Below the pieces are notes generated by a model, which was given only the letters and a program-made list of their open reading frames with translations, did no database searches and was not told where the DNA came from. A DNA stretch of 64,000 nucleotides from Acanthosoma haemorrhoidale. Its lineage: Eukaryota; Arthropoda; Insecta; Hemiptera; Acanthosomatidae. The stretch's first letter is position 1, and every line of letters starts with the position of its first letter. Location: NCBI GenBank assembly GCA_930367205.1, contig OV884012.1:48815239-48879238 (forward strand), written 5' to 3'. This document shows positions 60,001-64,000 of the stretch, piece after piece. Both the position numbers and the translations under genes were made by a program.

Positions 60001-63000
60001 ATATGCGAAAATCTATAACTGTGCTGGAAGTGTGTTGATTTACTTTGCAACGTATTAGTTCGAATCGAAGAAGACATTAGATTCGAAGATAATGATTCCA
60101 TCTATCTGAAATACGAAAAATGAAGACAAGATGTTCGTTAATATCCCAATGGAGAGTAGGTTAACACAAATTAAAAAGTAATCACTAGAATAACCTAAAA
60201 AGTAACCCATTTTTAATCACGTGAAGAATGCTAGAATAAATGCCCACTAAAACACCTTTTTGTGTATACGACTGTATTAAAGTTATCACCATTCCTAAGG
60301 TTACTGATCCGATCGTAAGCGAAATGACATTCATAGGGATAATTGGCTTAGGGAAGAAACACACAATGCGTTACGACCTTTTCTCCTAATGAGTTAAATT
60401 TACGACTCACCCCTTCACAGCGCGTTTTTTTTTTTCAAGCGGACTACTTGAAAGGGTTATTAAATAAGAGGGTTATAAGAAGGCGAGAAAACTAAGTAAT
60501 TAAGGAGCACCGGGGGCTCCGCCCCTTAGGGCTATGGGGCCCTGTCTTAATTGCGAGTGTAACCAGCCAGCTAGCCACTGTATAAGGGACTTTATTAATT
60601 GGGATCTGATAGCGTACCCTAACGAGCTATTTTTCGCTTCTCCTCACCTGCTATTGACAAACTAATTACCTTGAGTAACTAAACGTTTAGCTTTTACAAT
60701 ATCCGACTCTACCCTCGGTTTCTTGTATCGAGCCAATTATAAAAATTGAAAGATTTTAATTTTCAATTAACATTCATCTGACACTTGTATTTCACTGTTA
60801 ACACAACGTTAGTATCTGGATTGTGGGATACCACAAGATAAAAGTAAGGTCACAAGTAGAAATTTGAAGATCGTTTCCGCTGTGTTTTCGATTCATAAAT
60901 TCAATATTTTTAAGACTGCAATACAAATAATATAATTTTTAGTGCCAGGCACACTTGATCATAAATTCTTAATAATAATAATCGTATTTTTACCTATGTT
61001 ACTGACATTATCAAGCTGGCACGTACGTAGGAATATGTAATGAACCTAAACGAACTTAGTTCACAAAGACTTAGATTTTTTTTTTTTTGCCATATTAAAA
61101 GAATATATTGCGGTAACTCTCTTGTAGTACAACTGACACTAAACAAGGTTTGTAGTGGAAACTAATCAATTCTTAAGATCACATCAATGGTGACTACAGA
61201 TATAACCCCTTCTCTATTGTTACTAGCGCAATCTGGTTTGTAGGAATACCAATGAGGCTATCACCTAGCAACTCCAGTTCTCTGACCTATGCCGCAATGC
61301 TATGGCTAATAAACAGTCATTTTTTTTTTCATTTTCCACCCCAGCGCACTACGGGCGTTGCATATAAATCCTCTCCTTAATATTCTGATCAATCACGATC
61401 TATAGAAAATCTGATGCGAGGAGTCCTCTAAGATTATGCCGCGTACACTCTTTTTCGCCACGTCGCTAACGTGGGTGTAGCTTTGACCTTTCTGAGACAT
61501 CAGGGGTTGATGCATTGTCTCTCAAGACGCCTGACAACATTGTGTCCTACAGAGTGGGGGGGGTCTATAATTGAAGGCGTAGTCACGCTATTTAAATGGT
61601 TATTACTTTTCATGCATGTATTCATAAAGTGAGGTAACTTGCCGCGTTTGAATTTCCGGTCGCCTGTCTTTAAGAAGATTGGTTAACGCCTGTAAAAAAA
61701 AATTCTCCATTGCAAATGCCTGCTGCATCTTCGTGTTGTATTCGGTTATTTTCCATGTAGAGATAGAACATTTTTTTCTTGCAAATTTCTCACCAAATCT
61801 GAATCAAATTTTATCAGCAATTGATCAAAAAGTAACTACTTAAACGTCACATCAGAGAAAAAGAAAATTATGTCACTAATTACGTAACTGAACTGTGACA
61901 GGTACTATTATTAACATCTTAAATAAATAAGCACTAAAAAACATATTATATGTGACGTAACCTGATGGATATTCACATGCCAGAACGGCTTGCATTTTGA
62001 GCATCCATACTGATTGTGGAAATAACTTATTCGTACCGCGTTTGCATAATATGCATCGCTATAATATTGAAATTCGCCGCTGCCCACGCATACATAAAAC
62101 ATCTTCATATCGTTGCACCAATGTCATGAAGAACGCCTGGATTATGGAAATGGAGGAATCTGGAGCTTTAATGTATACAGTTGTTTCCCTTTAAGCGGGA
62201 CAGTAGCACGGTGAACGATCCTGATGACTGGTTCCTCGTCCCGAAACGTCGCACATGTCCCCCTCTCAAGTCGTCCTCCGTCTCGATAATAAAAAGAACG
62301 AACGAGTTTTTGAAAACGATTTCATCACATCTTATCGATCTTATCCGAACTGAATTTTTATTTATGGCTGTCAACACCTCCTCTATCTGGGATGGAGTGG
62401 TGAGGTGATAAAAAAAACGTTTCCCCGTATCAGGTCGACTTGGATGTAAAACGCGGCTATCAAGTCGGAACGATCTAGGAATCAGCGGTAAAGGATTCTC
62501 CAGAGTGTTTAAACGCTATAAATGCCTTAAACGGAGTCGTGTGATTGTACATGATATTGTTTAATAAAGGTTTCGGATGGTCGTGTGCCATTAAGAATTC
62601 ATGAAGCAAGCGTGCTCCCAGAGAAAGAGAGAGAAATCCCGTGGCTAAGACAAAATAAAAAGAAAGAGAGTAGGTTTTGAAGGAATCATTACCGAACTCT
62701 CACCACGAAGCTCCGCTCCCAAACAACTCCCGAACGATATATAACACAGAACGATGTAATTAATACATAGAATAGTTGGTCCGAACTATTGAAAGGTTAA
62801 TTAAGCAAGTTTTATGGTTGGAGTAATTGGTGTTAAGGAACAGTCGTGTTCCCGAACACGACCAGGCTCCATGGCCCAGGTTCCAACTTTTTCCTCCCGC
62901 TTGGAATCGGCCCAAAACCCTCCCCTCTCTACTTTCTGCACAGCCACAGTTTTTTCTTTCTCAGTTTTACTATGGTCGGCGGTTTCGGTTTGCTATGGTG

Positions 63001-64000
63001 TCAAAAGAAAAAAAAAAAAGGGTTAAAAGTTCTCTCATCAATCGTCTGTAATTAGAATAAGTTTTGATTTATGCGACGCCTTGTTTAAACGTGATAGTTC
63101 GTTTTAATTATTAAACGTACAAATAAGTAAAAAAAAACAACGTTTTTGACGTTTTGGGGCAGCTGTATAAGAAATGAGTCTTTCGTGTGCATATTCTTAT
63201 ATTCAATTTTATTTTTTTCTTTGCATTTATTTAGAATTTGTTGAATTACCTGCTCTGAGTAATATAAAAATAAAAGCTCACAAACAGCATTTGGTTTGTT
63301 TATTTACGACAGAAAAGAAACAGTTATAAATGTTGAGAAGAAGGTAGGTAGTTCCCTTGTAAGAAAGTCCCTTAAAAGCCCATTAGGAGACAATATTGGA
63401 AGAGGCAGTGGATAAAATTCGTTGCCGGCAAAAAGGTTTTGTTATTGAAACGTTAATAAATAATCCAGCCATTGCTTTGGTGAACGTTAAAGAGCTCCTA
63501 CCACCTGTTGCTCCCCTGAGTTATGGAATATCTACAAATGCCCTGCTCCTTTTGTCGCAATTGTATTAACAAGTAATTTTCGTCAACCACCCTTTATTAT
63601 CACCTGACATTGTTTTAGGAGTGAGGATGGTAATGAATTATTTTTGTATTTTCTGTAGCTTCGAATTGAAATATTTGTCATTAGTCATCATAATAGACCC
63701 TCAAACTGTCCTTGTATGACGGATGAATCTAATTATGTTATTCGACACGTACAAGGAACAAACATTAAGACAGAAATTCACCAATGGTTCCAAAACATTA
63801 TGAATTTTGATTGGATACGTCGACTACTTTAAGTATGGTACCATATTCGTATAGCTCACCTTGTTCATAGTGTTTTCTTCCCCGACCATGGCCCCGTGAC
63901 TCCGTATGTGGATTAGGGTGGTTTATGTGAACATTTAATTTGAGGTTTGCACATTTCACCTGCGAATGCACGCCTTCAGCTCAGATGTAATTTTTATATT
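60001..64000. other. Noncoding to window end, no gene recognised
   Basis: A GC-rich palindromic patch (GCACCGGGGGCTCCGCCCC and following) is at about 60507-60545. A TATAAA lies at 62517-62522. The three overlapping open frames near 62814-63055 end in an A-rich stretch and are probably chance. No gene or recognised transposon. Confidence 0.35.

Noticed and set aside
62814..63055. Three overlapping open frames ending in an A-rich run, possible processed gene copy
   Set aside because: None of the frames shows a known domain, and the A run is short.

Overview
This is an animal nuclear genome window, AT-rich and intron-rich. It very probably comes from an insect and plausibly a hemipteran, although the species is not determinable here. 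The evidence is a long intronless Toll-family receptor of the insect Toll-6/7/8/10 type, a multi-exon LSD1/KDM1A histone demethylase with GT-AG introns, and insect-type mobile elements (R1, Jockey, CR1-like, Ty3/gypsy, mariner, Tc1, piggyBac, pogo/Tigger).

Left part (1 to about 16.5 kb): the minus strand carries the 5' two-fifths or so of a KDM1A/LSD1 gene. Nine coding exons, including a proposed 24-nt first exon, join in phase to exactly 360 codons with no stop. They cover the basic N-terminus, the SWIRM domain, the FAD-binding GxGxxG fold and the start of the Tower helices. The catalytic C-terminal half lies beyond position 1. Introns hold R1, CR1-like, Jockey and mariner relics and tRNA-derived SINE-like pieces; the roughly 8.1-kb intron 1 is mostly transposon debris.

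Middle part (about 16.5 to 42 kb): no host gene was recognised. It is a graveyard of decayed elements: a CR1-like retrotransposon (17.1-19.6 kb), a Ty3/gypsy element split by a Jockey insertion (22.9-26.9 kb), piggyBac and mariner transposase relics side by side (31.6-32.5 kb), a Jockey 3' end with a long poly(A) tail (33.2 kb), a Tc1-like element with both terminal repeats (34.1-35.0 kb), and a Tigger/pogo element with terminal repeats interrupted by a Jockey insertion (40.2-42.0 kb).

Right part (about 42 to 64 kb): a single-exon Toll receptor gene (46155-50174, plus strand) sits in sequence where no transposon coding remnant was seen. The flank from 50.3 kb to the end looks richer in GC than the left half and has no supportable gene. 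It could hold regulatory sequence for Toll, but that is inference.

The two host genes are not functionally linked by anything visible: LSD1 is a nuclear chromatin enzyme, and Toll is a cell-surface leucine-rich-repeat receptor with a TIR domain. I found no evidence for a new multigene system. The most unusual points are the altered BB-loop and alpha-C region of the Toll TIR domain, the very short LSD1 first exon, and the nested transposons.
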